Positions 1-12,300 of a stretch of 64,000 nucleotides of DNA are shown piece by piece. This DNA is from Bryopsis sp. KO-2023 (lineage: Eukaryota > Chlorophyta > Ulvophyceae > Bryopsidales > Bryopsidaceae): contig BSYQ01000008.1 in assembly GCA_030272585.1 (NCBI GenBank), forward strand, positions 558,001-622,000, written 5' to 3'. Positions within the stretch are counted from its first letter, which is position 1. Each line of letters opens with the position of its first letter. Under the pieces are notes generated by a model, which worked only from the letters and a program-made list of their open reading frames with translations, was not told the DNA's origin and made no database searches. The translations under genes and the position numbers were made by a program.

Positions 1-470
1 ACGTATTCAAAACACTCCTCCATGGTTCTTTCACCAGCTCCTCGCCCAATTCTGCAACGCAGTGATTCTTTTCTTGTTTTCTCTTCAATCCAACGATCGA
101 TCCTTCACGGTTTTCAAGCCAGCGCCGCCGTCATCTTGGACCGTTATGACGTGGGGTGGTTAGGTAGCCGAGTAATATCCTTGCCTGCTGGAACCGTCGA
201 ACAAAATCAAACCAACCATCTTTTTGCCCCCAATGAAGGGACAATTCTAAAGTTTCTTACAATATAACCACCAATCGAGTCCTGCCTACCAACAAGCTTT
301 CTCCTCCACATTGCTGCAATCCTGATATTCTCTCAATACGTTTCCAATCACTCCCTCATGAAAAATCATGCATGGAAAATCTAAAAAACAGGGAGTTTTG
401 ATGGTGTTGCGGACTGGGGGGGGGAAAGTGACCCCCTGATGACGCACCCAGTACTTCTGATTTCATTCAA

Positions 471-2445
471 GTGGGGCATCGGTTGGGGAATCGCGACCTG
501 TGGCAGGATGCGGTCCGCTTGCATTTCGAGGGGGGCTCCAAGAGTTTGCCGCTCTGTGGTGCAACGACGGCCGCCAATTCAACCGCCAAAACCGGGCAGA
601 GAAAGGTGCGAACTTCGACTAGACACCTCGAAATGAAAACGTCAATTGGACCCTCGGCATTTTCACTAAAATCGCCAACAACAGGAAAAAAACCTGGAGC
701 AAGGTTAGGCCAGACAAAGCTCGTGGCCCAGGGATGTCGATCTTGGGTGGAAATAGATGATTCTCAGTCTTTTTCCCTGCCAAATTTATGGTATTATCTC
801 TGCTGAATTCGATCGAAGAGTGATTTGGGCGCACCTCCTCTGAAGCCTAACTCACAACCATTAGGAAAGCCTATTTTGGCCGGCAGTCCAATTAGTAACA
901 GGCAGTTTCCATTCTGTGGAAGAAATGAGAGTGTAATTTTTTGTGGGGTTTGCGGTTTAGATGTCGGCGATTGAATCGTGACACTCGCATTTGGGGTGCT
1001 TCTCCAAATTGGAATCCTCAAAGCGTGCCTGATCCCAAGGTATGACTAAAAAGGCTAATTCGGGATGATCTGTGCAAGAATGAAACGTCCATTTCTCGAC
1101 TTGGAAGGAGAGAAGGGGCGGGGGGGGAGTAAAACTTTTGGTTGAGGTCTATAAATGTTGATTTGTAGAGGCAACGAACCCAACATGTACAAAAAAGAGA
1201 CAGAAGATGATAAAAGATCCATTTATACATATATTGTCGGAGTTTGGGTAAATGCTGGAGATCCCAAGCAGCCTTTGATCATGTCTTGACTAGATGCACA
1301 CCGCTGAAATCATTAGGCAAGCACGTTATTATTATTATATATTTTTTATTTTTTTGTGGATTATTATTTTTTTTTGGGGGGGGGGCGGACGATGGGGTGT
1401 CTCATGACAAATTCCTTTTTGACTTGAAAAAAAAAGCAACAGAAAAGAAAGAGTAGGGGGAAGATGATTTCCATTCAGGGTGAAAACTGTAGGTGATGCC
1501 TTCTCTCGATTTTGGCCCAGAAGATTGTGTCAAGGCTCAGCTCGATTCAATGAGGTCCAACGATGAACCTTGGTATGCTTATTTTTTTTCAATTTGATTA
1601 TCTCCCATTATCCAGACATATTACGAATGAATGAATGTTGAATTCACATATATATTTACATATATACGTCTTGTGAAATACAAATACAAATACGAAAAAA
1701 AAAGAATAAAATTTTATACAAATATTGAAGCCCAGGGTCTTTCGATTGCTTTCCTGTTTTTTGTTTTTCGGAGGAAAGGTTAATTATGATGTGGCAATTT
1801 TTTTTTTTGCACTTCAGGCCCAATCATGGATTGCAAACAATGTATGTATTTGCTGAGGATGCTGGAGGAATGGAGCGATCCTATTATTTTGGCTTTTCAA
1901 AAGACCTGTATCATTTTGATCATTTTCTTGGTGAGTAATAGCAACATTTTCGGGAAAAAAAAGGTGAAAAGTAATGCAAAGGAAAAATGCATTTTGGGTC
2001 CAAGAAAGAGAGTGTTAATTCGAAAGGAAAAAAAAAGGCAGTCGGATCAAGGTGGCTTTGAGAAGCTCATATGAAATAATGTCATTTCTTCTGAAATATC
2101 ATTGTTTTTTCTCAAAACTGAACTAAAAAAATACACACACACACTGGATTCCTCCAAAGATTTTGTCCTTTTGGTTTTTCCTTCGATGAACCTTATTTGT
2201 ATTTATTAATTTTGTTGTGTGTGTTTTTTACAGGTGGTTTTCCTACATCTTTGCCAGAGTTCATGAACTTGAAGGATTTCGACATCCTTGAAGTGGAGGA
2301 TATGCCCAATGGAATGAAAAAAGTAAAAACCGAAGTCGTGGGCCAGTTCAAAACTGCAAATTTTGCTTTTGTTCTCAAGAAAAGGGAAGTGGGGATGAAA
2401 AAGGGCTGTTGGATGACCAAGGCAATTGTTAGAAAACCAGAGTGA
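471..2445 (+). CDS. Conserved plant/algal protein of unknown function, five exons
   Basis: Proposed exons are 471-703, 961-1039, 1493-1572, 1818-1930 and 2234-2445 (stop TGA). All junctions are GT-AG and the phases agree, giving about 238 residues. The last three exons are the best supported: they encode VKAQLDSMRSNDEPW, then GGMERSYYFGFSKDLYHFDHF, then KGCWMTKAIV near the C-terminus. From memory this layout resembles a family of plant proteins of unknown function, possibly related to DUF4864; I cannot name a biochemical role. The start is uncertain. ATG 471 fits the phase of exon 2, but 633 is also possible, and an ATG in another frame near 508 would give a more transit-peptide-like leader. 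The N-terminal part is Ser/Thr/Lys-rich, which would suit plastid targeting, though this is inference. The next gene converges from the minus strand. Confidence 0.6.
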
Positions 2446-5400
2446 TGCATTCTTTCTGGATGCGAGTTCGTTTGACTGACTGGGGTTTTCAATGCCATCT
2501 TTTCTTGTATCAAGAAACATCAACCTGGCATGGATGTTGTACATTCCTTTCGGGATGACTTTTTTTTATTGTTTTAAAAGTTTTGCCTCCGGATTCTGAA
2601 TGTCTGTACCATACATATATCGCTTTCATATCAAATGTGGGCAAGAATACCACCATCAAATTTCTGCTTCCTGTTCATCCCACTTTTTTTACTGACAGAA
2701 AACAAAGCAAGGAGTAGAAACCTGCATGCAGAAAATTATTAAACCAAGGGTTACTTTTCTTGTGTTTTCTTTTCGATACCATGCAATCTGGTGTATAGCG
2801 GACATATCAGAGGTTGCTTCTTTTTTTTGTTTCGCTCATCGAGGCCAATTTAAAAATAGAATATGTATCAAACAATCATCCACCAGATTATACATGATAT
2901 CCTTCGTCCCCATGACTGTCAATGGGTCTGCACCGATTTCGCTGGGTGCCAGAATTCCCAAGTCTGAAAAATAGAGGAAAAAAAAGAAAAGAAAAACCAC
3001 CCCACCCCGAACACACACCATTTTTTTCACCCTTTTTTTTCAACATCTTTTCTGTCAGAAAATACTGTCTTGACTGCACACAACTTGCGTAAAAAACAAC
3101 AGAAAAATAAAGAACACCAGCTAAGGTTACTTTGCTTTCCAATCTCTTGCTGCATAGCCCATGTTCTTTTTCATCTTTTCCCCTCCCCCCCCCCCTCCCA
3201 CAGTCCAATTCCTAACTCCTAATTCCTAACTCCTGTGATTAGGCCTGCAACCATGTGGCCGTGATTTCATGAGAAAATGCTTATCCCAGTCTTTTGCCCT
3301 CTATGCAAATCCCTCCTCCCCGCCAAACCACTCCCTTTCACCTTCTCTTACATCTTGTTTATATTCTTGCTTGCACATTCGAACATATTTGTATACCTCC
3401 TCTGGCAAAATGACTGACATGCTTAACCCCCCCCCCCCACCCCCCCACCCTTTCCCCTCCAAAAAACCAAAAAGAAAACGCCACCAAAAGAAAAAAAAAA
3501 CACCCCAGAATGACCAGAGGATATCCCCATATATCACAAAATATGGCCCTGACCAAACTCCATCGGGTGAAAGTCCCCTTGTCCGCAACTGAACAGAAAT
3601 ATAAAAATGATGAAACATATGATGATTCCTGATACTTGTTTTTTTCCCTTTTTTTTGTGCATTGATTTCTTGTTTTCTTGTTTTTTTTGGTTTTTTTTTG
3701 CTTTCTGTTTGAACTAAAAAAACGCCCCACCATTGGAAAAAAAGGAAAAAGAGGTTCATACACCAATAATGATTTTCTTAATGAAAATCATCCTGTTCTT
3801 TTCCCCTCGCCTCGATAATTAAAAAAAAAAAAAGGATGCATGCCAACAATAAGAATGAAAGGAATGGTTGAACAACAGATATGCGATTGGCCCATGTGGT
3901 TCATTTAGAATGAACATTTTGAAAAAAAAAAAAAACAGGGAAAATTCAAAACCACCAGAGTATGTAAACAAAGGAGGTATATTGGAATGATGACATCTCC
4001 CAAATTAAGATCTGGTTATTTTTCTTCTTTTTTCTTTTTTTTTGAAATCCCTCCCTCTCAGCTCTGGCCTGAGTAGAGTCTTTACTTTCCGAAAGGCACA
4101 AGAATTCGCAGAAAAAAAATTAAAATTATGGAACCTTTTTAAAAAGAGTAGGCAACAAAAAAAAGAGAGAGAGAGAGGTGGCTTTCATTCCATCAACTCA
4201 AAACTGGCCTGAGACCCCCACAGAAGCTCCAAGTTCTTTTTTTTCTTTTCGTGATTTCTTGAGATGCTTCTTCACCCCCCCATCCCGCACCCCTCCCGGT
4301 CAAGTTGTGGAAAAAAAAAATCCAGTGATTAGTCAGGATGGAATCATGTACAAGCGGTCAATATTGCATCCAAAATGGAGAAAATTCAAAAACACACAAA
4401 AGACCCCCCCCCCCCTTCCCCTCCCCCCCCAAAAAAAGCATCATTAAAAAAATGCAGTTTGACTTCCCCTCCTCAGAACTCCCCACAACAACCGAAGGCC
4501 CCGCACACCTTGGCAATACTCAGCTTAGTTAATATACTCTAACCAAACAAACCCCACCCTTCCTTTTTTTTATCTCTTTTTTCCTTTTTTCATCTTTTTC
4601 TCCACCCTCTTTTCCTCACATTTTTTTCCCCTTTAAAACCCTCTATTTCCCCTCCTGCTTTTCCAACTCTCTCCCCCAACCCATCTCATTCGTTGGTCAA
4701 GATTCCTTTTTTCTTTTTTTTTTTTTTTCCTTTTCTTTTCCAAGTCAAATTTTTCCCTCCACACTGCTCATTAATCGCAAATCACACCGGAATGACACAC
4801 AATTCCGTGAAAAAAAAAAATGAACCAGAAAAAAACAAGACGAAAAACCATTTAAAAAAAAACTGCTGCAAAAGAGTTTTTTCTTTTTTTTTGTCTCAGA
4901 TTAAACCATTTTAGAAAAGAAAAAAAAAGCAGGAGAGAGAGAGTCAGCCAGACGCAATCAATTAAAAGACTTGGCGCCTCAGCTCCTTTTTTTTCCCTCC
5001 CATTTTCTCTCCTTTTTTTTAATATTTTGTTAAAATCACTCGCAGTCCCCATCAATCTACTAGCTCCCATCGCTAGGATAAAAAACAAACAAACATGACA
5101 AACCCCAACTAGAAATACCTACGATTTCATTCTTCCATTCTCTCTTTTCCTTTCAATGAAACCTTCTTGCTTATATATCCCTAGCCTAGTCATCGAAAGA
5201 CTGACGGCCGGCTAAATTTAGAGGCAAAAAGAAACAAACATTTAATATTTAGCCATAGCCCCCAACTCTATTCGCACCAGAACAAAACCCCCCTTTTTTT
5301 TAACCCCTCCCCACTTTTTCCATCAATATTTCCAACTATCCTCACTCCACGTTGATTTCTTTTGATCTTCAAATCGCACCTCTGTGGTTGACAGAGATGA

Positions 5401-6410
5401 GTCAAAACAAGAAACCGAAATTAGCCAGAGCGGCACTATTTTGTTTTGTTTTTTCAGTAATATATGAAAGAACATTCCCTTTCCCCCTCCTTTTCACCTC
5501 CCCCCCCTTTCTCTTTTTTTTTTTTCCTCTTTTCAAACGGACCATCCCTCCATGACAAAACCTGCTAAAAACTCCCCCTGGGAAATATGCTTTTCCTCTC
5601 TCCTTCGCCTTTTTCCACACCACTGCCCAAAAAAGAAAGATGGGGGGGGGGGAAGATTCAACAAAAAAAAAGCAACAACACCTTGTCGAAAAATACTTAA
5701 TTGATTGTTTCTGGGTGGATATTTTGGTTTTCAACATATTCCTTTTCGGGGTGGGGGGTGAGGGGGTGGGGGAGAACTAGGGGGAGGGAACAGGTTTTTC
5801 TTTTCCTTGTTTTTTTTTTTTTTTTTTTGAAATGGGGGGGGGAGAAGAGAGGGAAATTGGGTCAGTAGAATTCCCTCTTCTTTCATGATTGCTTTCGGTA
5901 AGATACTATTTAGCAATTTAGCTTGTTTTTCCCCAACTGATTTCCCTCAAAATCCATAAAATAGCTTGCACCATACATACTCATACACCAGCCATCCTTG
6001 CACCAGCCCTCCTTCCCGCCTTGATTGCACTACTGCGGCAGAAAACTCTTTTTTCTTCTTTTTTTTCGCACAAAAACCCCTCCGACAAACCAGAGATCAA
6101 ATAGACATTCCCCTCCCCCCCCCCCCCCCCCCCCCCCCCCTTCCGAGTCCCCAGCTTTTTTTTTTCTTTTTTCTTTCCCCCAAAATTGCCTCACACAAGT
6201 TATACATAGTATGCACAAAACTTTCTCTCACAATCGCACGCGATAAAAGACCATTTCCCACAAATTTAGCAAAACAATCCCGATTGTGTGTTTCCTTCTC
6301 CTTGCCTTTTTTTTTCCTTTCTTTCAACTATTTGCATCCGTGCGAAACAGAAACGTCCCATCATATCACATGACACTTGCTGCAGTTGCTTTCTGCCCTC
6401 ATCCCAAATA
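2446..6410. other. Gene-poor stretch of homopolymer and polypyrimidine tracts
   Basis: Between the convergent gene ends at 2445 and 6411 I see no supportable gene. From about 3.1 kb onward the plus strand is rich in C and T runs, for example at 3427-3436, 4405-4414 and a run of about 26 C at 6115-6140. The long open frames here are proline/lysine low-complexity translations of these tracts. The tracts read as purines on the sense strand of the minus-strand gene that ends at 6411. Confidence 0.7.
6115..6140. repeat. Poly(C) tract of about 26 bases
   Basis: An uninterrupted C run lies 3' of the minus-strand gene, so it is poly(G) on that gene's sense strand. Run length in an assembly is error-prone. 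Confidence 0.8.
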
Positions 6411-7889
6411 TCAGCTGGCTGCAGAAGGAAGGATGAAGAGCTGGGAGCCCCAGTGAATGACGGTGTCCCTCACCAGCAGCCGAATATCGTGGGGGTGCGT
6501 CTGGGAGACTCGAGTTTTCACAGGCTCCGCCTCCAACCAATCCTGCACTTTGGAAAGGGTGTTCAGGAGGGTGCAGCAGTCTTCTCGACTGTACACCCCC
6601 CTTCTCCCCCTCAGAACGAACGCGCTCTCTATCACCGTCAAAAACCAGGTTTCCGAAACCGACTGGAACCTGGGCCCCAAGCTACGGATGTCGTGATAGT
6701 ACGTCACGCACGCTTCGTGGCCTGGGGAGGGATCCACGGCGCTCCATTGCGCCAGCGTCCCGCCGAATGGGTGAGAGACGTCATTCGACGAAGGGGACGT
6801 TGCACCACTGGACACCCAACTTTTTCCTGTCGGCGTGCAGGAGGAGTCCTCGCAGGGCGACACAGTGGCATCGCCCTTGGGGGACCCAGAGCTGGACGAG
6901 GACGCTGATCCTCCCGAACGACAGGTGTTCAGGACATTCACAGATTCCCTCTGTCTTTCTGCAATTGTCTCTGCGCCCGCGTCCGTCTTAACTTTCGCTG
7001 GGACACCGCTGGGCTCCTCCTGATGCCCCTCGTCCTCACTCGGTGCGAACTCCTTCTCCACCGCACCGTTGAGGGCCAGAAAGCCATCCACCCCGGCGTC
7101 CCACCTGCGTTTCTTGAGATTGTCTGTGGTTATCCAAAACTCGGACAAAAACTCCATCATCTTCTCAGCTTCGATGACAGCTTCCAACGCGGCCTTGGCC
7201 GTTTCCTTCGCAGCTTTCCAGCGCTCCATAACCCCCGCTTGAAGGTCAGCGAAGGGCTCCAGACTGGGAACGCCCTCCGCCCCCGCGAAGTCCGGCTCCT
7301 CCAGCCGCGGTTTCGTAACGCGGCAGCCACCATCCAACGACCTAATCGCGCGAGTAAAATCCTCGGCCCTAGCTTTGAACGCACGCTCCCTGGTTTTCGC
7401 CTTCTGCTGGGCAGCGACCGAAGACCCCGTTTGCCTCAACCTCGACGCCGGGCTCGCCTTCTTATCGCTCGCCTTGCTCCCAGCCCTGGAGGAAGCCCTC
7501 GTCAATGAGGTCCCCCTGGTGACCCCGGAAGAAGTGCGGGAGCTCGCGATTGACCTAACTGTGCGCGACGAAGAAAGAGTGGAGCGCCCTCCCAGGGACG
7601 ACGGAGGGCGAGAACTCGCGGTGCGCGAGCTCCGCAACCCGCTATCGTCCTTGTCGTCCGACATCGGCGCGTTCCAAGCAGTCTTGTTACGCATGAGCGC
7701 TTGCGCCCTCTCGAAAGGAGACGGGGATTCGTACGTCTCCGGCGAACAGCTCCTCGCCGACGAGCTCCCTCGATTTCTTCCCGCCTGCGTTCTGCCAGCA
7801 CCACTCCTTACTTTCTGCATAGGTTCGTCAGTTTCAGACACGGCCCACTGCCGCCGAGATCGCCGCGTGGCTCTTTCAGGAGACGTCAT
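6411..7889 (-). CDS. Unrecognised Ser/Arg-rich protein with a helical C-terminal half
   Basis: A single open frame of 492 residues starts at the first ATG (7889) after a 119-codon upstream extension that contains no other convincing start. The N-terminal 150 or so residues are basic and Ser/Arg/Thr-rich, with repeats such as SSRTASSRPPSS and TSLTRASSRAGSK, and look disordered. A central part (about residues 190-290) is helical and charged, including ALEAVIEAEKMMEFLSEFW. A Ser/Gly linker follows, then a more ordered C-terminus (about 390-492) with HEACVTYYHDIRSLGPRF. The Ser/Arg-rich head plus helical tail is typical of microtubule-binding or other scaffold proteins, but I see no named motif such as QWRF. 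It lies head to head with the isomerase gene at 9331, and further upstream exons cannot be excluded. Confidence 0.6.
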   Translation of the reverse strand: MTSPERATRRSRRQWAVSETDEPMQKVRSGAGRTQAGRNRGSSSARSCSPETYESPSPFERAQALMRNKTAWNAPMSDDKDDSGLRSSRTASSRPPSSLGGRSTLSSSRTVRSIASSRTSSGVTRGTSLTRASSRAGSKASDKKASPASRLRQTGSSVAAQQKAKTRERAFKARAEDFTRAIRSLDGGCRVTKPRLEEPDFAGAEGVPSLEPFADLQAGVMERWKAAKETAKAALEAVIEAEKMMEFLSEFWITTDNLKKRRWDAGVDGFLALNGAVEKEFAPSEDEGHQEEPSGVPAKVKTDAGAETIAERQRESVNVLNTCRSGGSASSSSSGSPKGDATVSPCEDSSCTPTGKSWVSSGATSPSSNDVSHPFGGTLAQWSAVDPSPGHEACVTYYHDIRSLGPRFQSVSETWFLTVIESAFVLRGRRGVYSREDCCTLLNTLSKVQDWLEAEPVKTRVSQTHPHDIRLLVRDTVIHWGSQLFILPSAAS

Positions 7890-9330
7890 GTTTAAGTTTC
7901 TTGCGGTGCTTGTTCGTTGTGAAAGATTTCTTTCGACACTCAGGGCAAAACCCCCACAAAACACTTGCACAGCAGCAGGATCCACTTTCTGAGGGCCAGT
8001 TACCTGGCGAAACACGGCGATTGGAAAGTTAGAAGGTTGTCCAACGTCGCCAAACCGAGTCCGATAATTTCCTTGGGATTCGTGGGAGCAGAAAAGAATG
8101 AAACGACCATTCACAGCTTTCGCAATCGATGACCCGTAGAACTCTCTCCTAACCGAAAAGACAAGACGCTGAACGCCACGTTTCTTTGCAGTCAGAATGG
8201 GCGTCCTCGGTTGAACGCGCGATCGCTGCTCTCCTCCCTGCCTCACAAACCTCCGTTCGTTCGCCCGTCATCGAACCGCGTCGGAGCGCGAGGAGACGAC
8301 CAGCGCTAATTTTGAGTGACCCGTTGGAGAAAAAGTGTGACATCGCAATTCCTTTTGTACTTTGTGTACTTTTCTTGTACTTTTCCGTACTTTTTGCGAC
8401 TTTTTCTGGTGGGTGCGTTACTCACCGCGCCGCGAACTTTTCCGTACGATGAATTTCTGGCCTCGTAATGCGACTCAATAAATTTCAAGAAAAAAGGAGC
8501 GCTTTTTCGTTTTGTACGAACTGCCGAAGCGGGGTTCTTTTTTCAAAAACCATCATCTGCCGAGCGCAGGCACTTTCTTCGTTTGGTTTTTGCATTTACT
8601 TTCCGAATTCCTTTACCTGGGCCTCGCCCGCGAATATCGAAATGGCGATGGCACCTCCGCTTTGCACACATGGACGGATCGACACCCGCTTGCGACCTGG
8701 CGTCGTTTCCTTGCTCGCCACCCAGCGCTCGGCGCTTCAGGGGCGATGCGCTTCAGGAAGAATGCTTAGGTAAAACGGACCGAAAGAACAGAAACCGATC
8801 AAGCCTTGGTGACGTGTGCGTGCGCGAGGGAATCGAGTCGGGGAAAAGCCGTCGCTGCGACGCTTTGATTGGGTCGGGACATTGTGGAATGGCGTCCGTG
8901 TAACAATTTATCGGAGGTCGAAGAGGTCTGATGATGGGAGAATAGGGTAGCCCTTTTTCTGGGGGTTCTGAGGAATGCGTACGATACGTCCAGCCCAGTC
9001 GCGAACTCGCCGACGATGTTGGTATTGGCAGCCAACTCCATATTTCGTTTTTGCTCGCCTAATTACTATGGACGCAGCGATGAGAAGTTTTCTGAAGGCC
9101 GGCTTTTTGTCGAAATATTGCGCTTCGGTGGTGTTCCCTTTTTTTGCTGGGGTTTTTGCGCAGTGGGGAGTGTGACGTCTTTTTCTCTTTGTGACGCCAT
9201 AACGAGAAGCTGAGTCACTCCCCCTTTTGCGCTGCTTCTAAAAGACCTCCAGTTCTTTGTTTTTCCCAGGCAAAACAAGCGCACCTTTCCTTCGCGTTCT
9301 TCCGCTGGAAACAACGTCATAAGCAACGTG
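7890..9330. other. Divergent promoter region between two genes
   Basis: This 1.4 kb separates the starts of the minus-strand gene (7889) and the plus-strand isomerase gene (9331), so it should hold both promoters. It is richer in G+C than the 3' flanks. A cluster of four GTACTTT motifs lies at 8357-8394. A minus-strand sequence near 8418-8426 looks like a splice donor and could mark a 5' UTR intron. I see no coding region I would support. Confidence 0.55.
8357..8394. promoter_or_regulatory. Four GTACTTT motifs spaced 9-11 bp apart
   Basis: GTACTTT begins at 8357, 8366, 8377 and 8387, roughly one helical turn apart, inside the shared promoter region of two divergent genes. A regulatory role is inference from position and spacing only. 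Confidence 0.25.
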
Positions 9331-12300
9331 ATGGTGAGTGTGTCGCAAGGGGGATCTCACTTTTGGAGCGTACCGCTTGTAACGCATCAATACCCTGGGG
9401 GGATGAGCGTCGTTTCGCGCTGAATCAGAGAAGGCGTCGGAAGGGTCGTCACGCGAGGCTTGCCTCACCTCACCTTCCCCTGAAAGCATCCCCCTCGTGT
9501 TCGTTTTAACAGTTGCTGGTCCTGTTCTGGGAAGAGATCTGCAGCGTTTTTCCGACAAGGCGTGATCGCACTGGTGCCTCGCGGGCGATCTGAGAACGTG
9601 TGGTTTTTTGTTGTGTTCGCACGCAGTCTGCGAACGACGCTGTTAAGACCACCGAGAAGAAAGACGCTCCACCCTATGGAGCAATTGCCTACACTCCAGA
9701 GTGGTGTGGGCTCAGAGAGCACGTCAAGGAGATAGAGAAGCTGTGAGTAGGCAAATTCTTCCATTCTTGTTAAGACATCAAAAGCGAAACAATCTAGATC
9801 CTGTAGAGGGGCACTGAATTTTTGTGCTGGGTTGTTGATAGAAGGGGGTGGTCTTTAGTTTTTGGTTGTTTTTGTGGCAGGCACTTGGGTGAGCTTCTTG
9901 CCGATGGGGAGAGGTCGAAACAACTGATCCATGAGCACAATGATGTCTACTGCGATTTTTCACGACAGAAGGTTACCCAGAGGACCCTCGAGGTAAGGGA
10001 GAGAGAAAATATATGGTTTTTTGTAGAGAGAAAATATATGGTTTTTTGTTTGGAAGAATGTGTTCCTGTGGGGTTGCTGGGAGGGTCTAAACATGGAATG
10101 CTGCTTAGTCATTTACTGTTGGCTCGTTGTGGAGGCAGTTTGGAGATGCCTTATTTCGGGTGTCTTGGAAAATATCTGGACTGGGGGCTGTGGGATTCAT
10201 CTCCACAGGATCAGGGAATAGATCATTTGAGAGTTGGCACTCCGTTGATATTTGTGTCATCAGCTTCCTTATGGGCGTTTCAACAATGTCGTTTTGTTGA
10301 AATATGAGATTCCTGTGTTCGTTTGGTGGAGATAACTGTTTTGGCCTATTTTCAGAAAGTCAATTTTAGCGGAGCTGATAGAATACAAAAACAGAACTGT
10401 GCTTTTCATCTTGTTTTTCCCCCTCGATGAACCTAGGTCGTTGGGGCGGTGGTTGATATGTCGATCGATTGTGTTTTTTTTAGCTTTTGCTGGATCTGGC
10501 CAAGAAGGCTGGCCTCAAGGAGAAGATCGATGGAATGTTCCGAGGGGATATCATGAATCTCACAGAGAACAGGCCAGTGCTCCATGTTGCCACTAGGGCA
10601 AAACGTGATCAGGTAATCACTCGCATGAGAAAAATAATTTGAAGAGAAAGCACATGGAAGGGTCTTCATCTCGAAAAAATGACGAAAAGGACTTTCATGA
10701 AAGCATGAAAAAATATATTTTTTTTTGCCATTTGGGAAGTTTCGACATGTTTTTTTCTTGTTTTTGGAATGCTTACGGCCCAAGTTTGTCGAAGCAAAGT
10801 TGCTCCGAAAGAAGCTGATTTTTGGAGGGTTGATTCGATATATATAATTGCTCAACGCGTTCTTTCTTTGATTGGCTGTTTTTTTTTTCATATTCTTGAA
10901 AAGAAAATCATGGTGAACGGAAAAGACGTCGTCCCAGAGGTATGGGAAGTGCTGGACAAGATCAAATCCTTTTCGGATAAGGTTCGAAACGGAGAATGGT
11001 TGGGTGTCACTGGAAAACCTCTCAAAAACGTCGTTGCTGTTGGAATCGGAGGTTCTTTCCTTGGACCAGCTTTCGTTCACACGGCTCTGAGGTGCGTTCA
11101 GTCAATTCGTTATCTATAAATACAATCCAAGCAAGAGTTGGGCAAAATCCAAGATTTGGAAGCACTCCCCTGTTCGATAGGATAACTTTGGACCTCACCA
11201 GAATTTTCGACACTCTGTCCCTACACATGGGGTTGACTGCGTATGACGATGTCTTTCCCTGCGTTTTAAAAAAACAAAACAAAGAAAAACAAAGGTTTCC
11301 TACAACACATATTGTTTTTTGTTTTCGGCTCCATTTTCTCACTTCCGTTTTTTTCCTTCAGAACCGAGCCAGCCGGACAGTCTGCTTCCAATGGCCGAAA
11401 GCTGAGGTTTTTGGCAAACGTCGACCCCATCGATGTTGCTCGAGCTCTGGATGGGATCAACCAGGAAGAAACTCTGGTGGTCATTATCTCCAAGACTTTC
11501 ACCACTGCCGAAACCATGCTTAATGCTCGAACCCTCAGGACCTGGCTCACCACAGAGCTCGGTACGCACAGATTGATATCAAGAGCAACGGCAAAAATCA
11601 AACATCCAACAAATAGCTTGGTTTTTGATGGACATGCGTTCAGTTCTCTGATTGGAAAGGAGCTGGAAACAGGGATTGCAAGCAAAAGAAAGGAATGCTC
11701 TTCAGTACGACATGTGAACATAAAATTGAACCCTTTGGAATATCATTACCATGTTGCATAGAATTGTTTACTCTTTCCAATGAATGAAAATGGTTGATTA
11801 TTGCAGGAGAGGAATCTGTCGCTAAGCACATGGTGGCTGTTTCCACGAACATTGAGCTCGTCACTGCATTCGGCATCGACCCTAACAACACTTTCGGCTT
11901 TTGGGATTGGGTTGGAGGTCGATACTCGGTGTGCTCGGCTGTGGGGGCCCTGCCATTGAGTTTACAATATGGATTCGATATCGTGGAGCAGTTCTTGGCT
12001 GGCGCGAATGACATCGACCAGCATTTCGCAACAGCCCCCTTCGAGAAGAATTTGCCTGTGCTGTTGGGGCTGCTGTCTGTGTGGAACGTTTCCTTCCTGG
12101 GTTATGCAACCCGAGCCATTTTACCATATTGCCAGGTTCGCTCAATGCTCGCATTCGATTTCCCCACAGAAAAATCCTTTGCACTCCTCGATCCCTTTCT
12201 TTGCATGGTTTACCAACCATCCTAGCTCCATCCAGATATTTAGATCATTTATGAATGTGCTGCAGGCTCTGTCCAAGTTGCCCCCCCACATCCAACAGGT

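Noticed and set aside
3301..3766. Long minus-strand frames with Phe, Gly and Lys runs
   Set aside because: They are translations of homopolymer tracts; composition is extreme, the two frames overlap and there is no domain.
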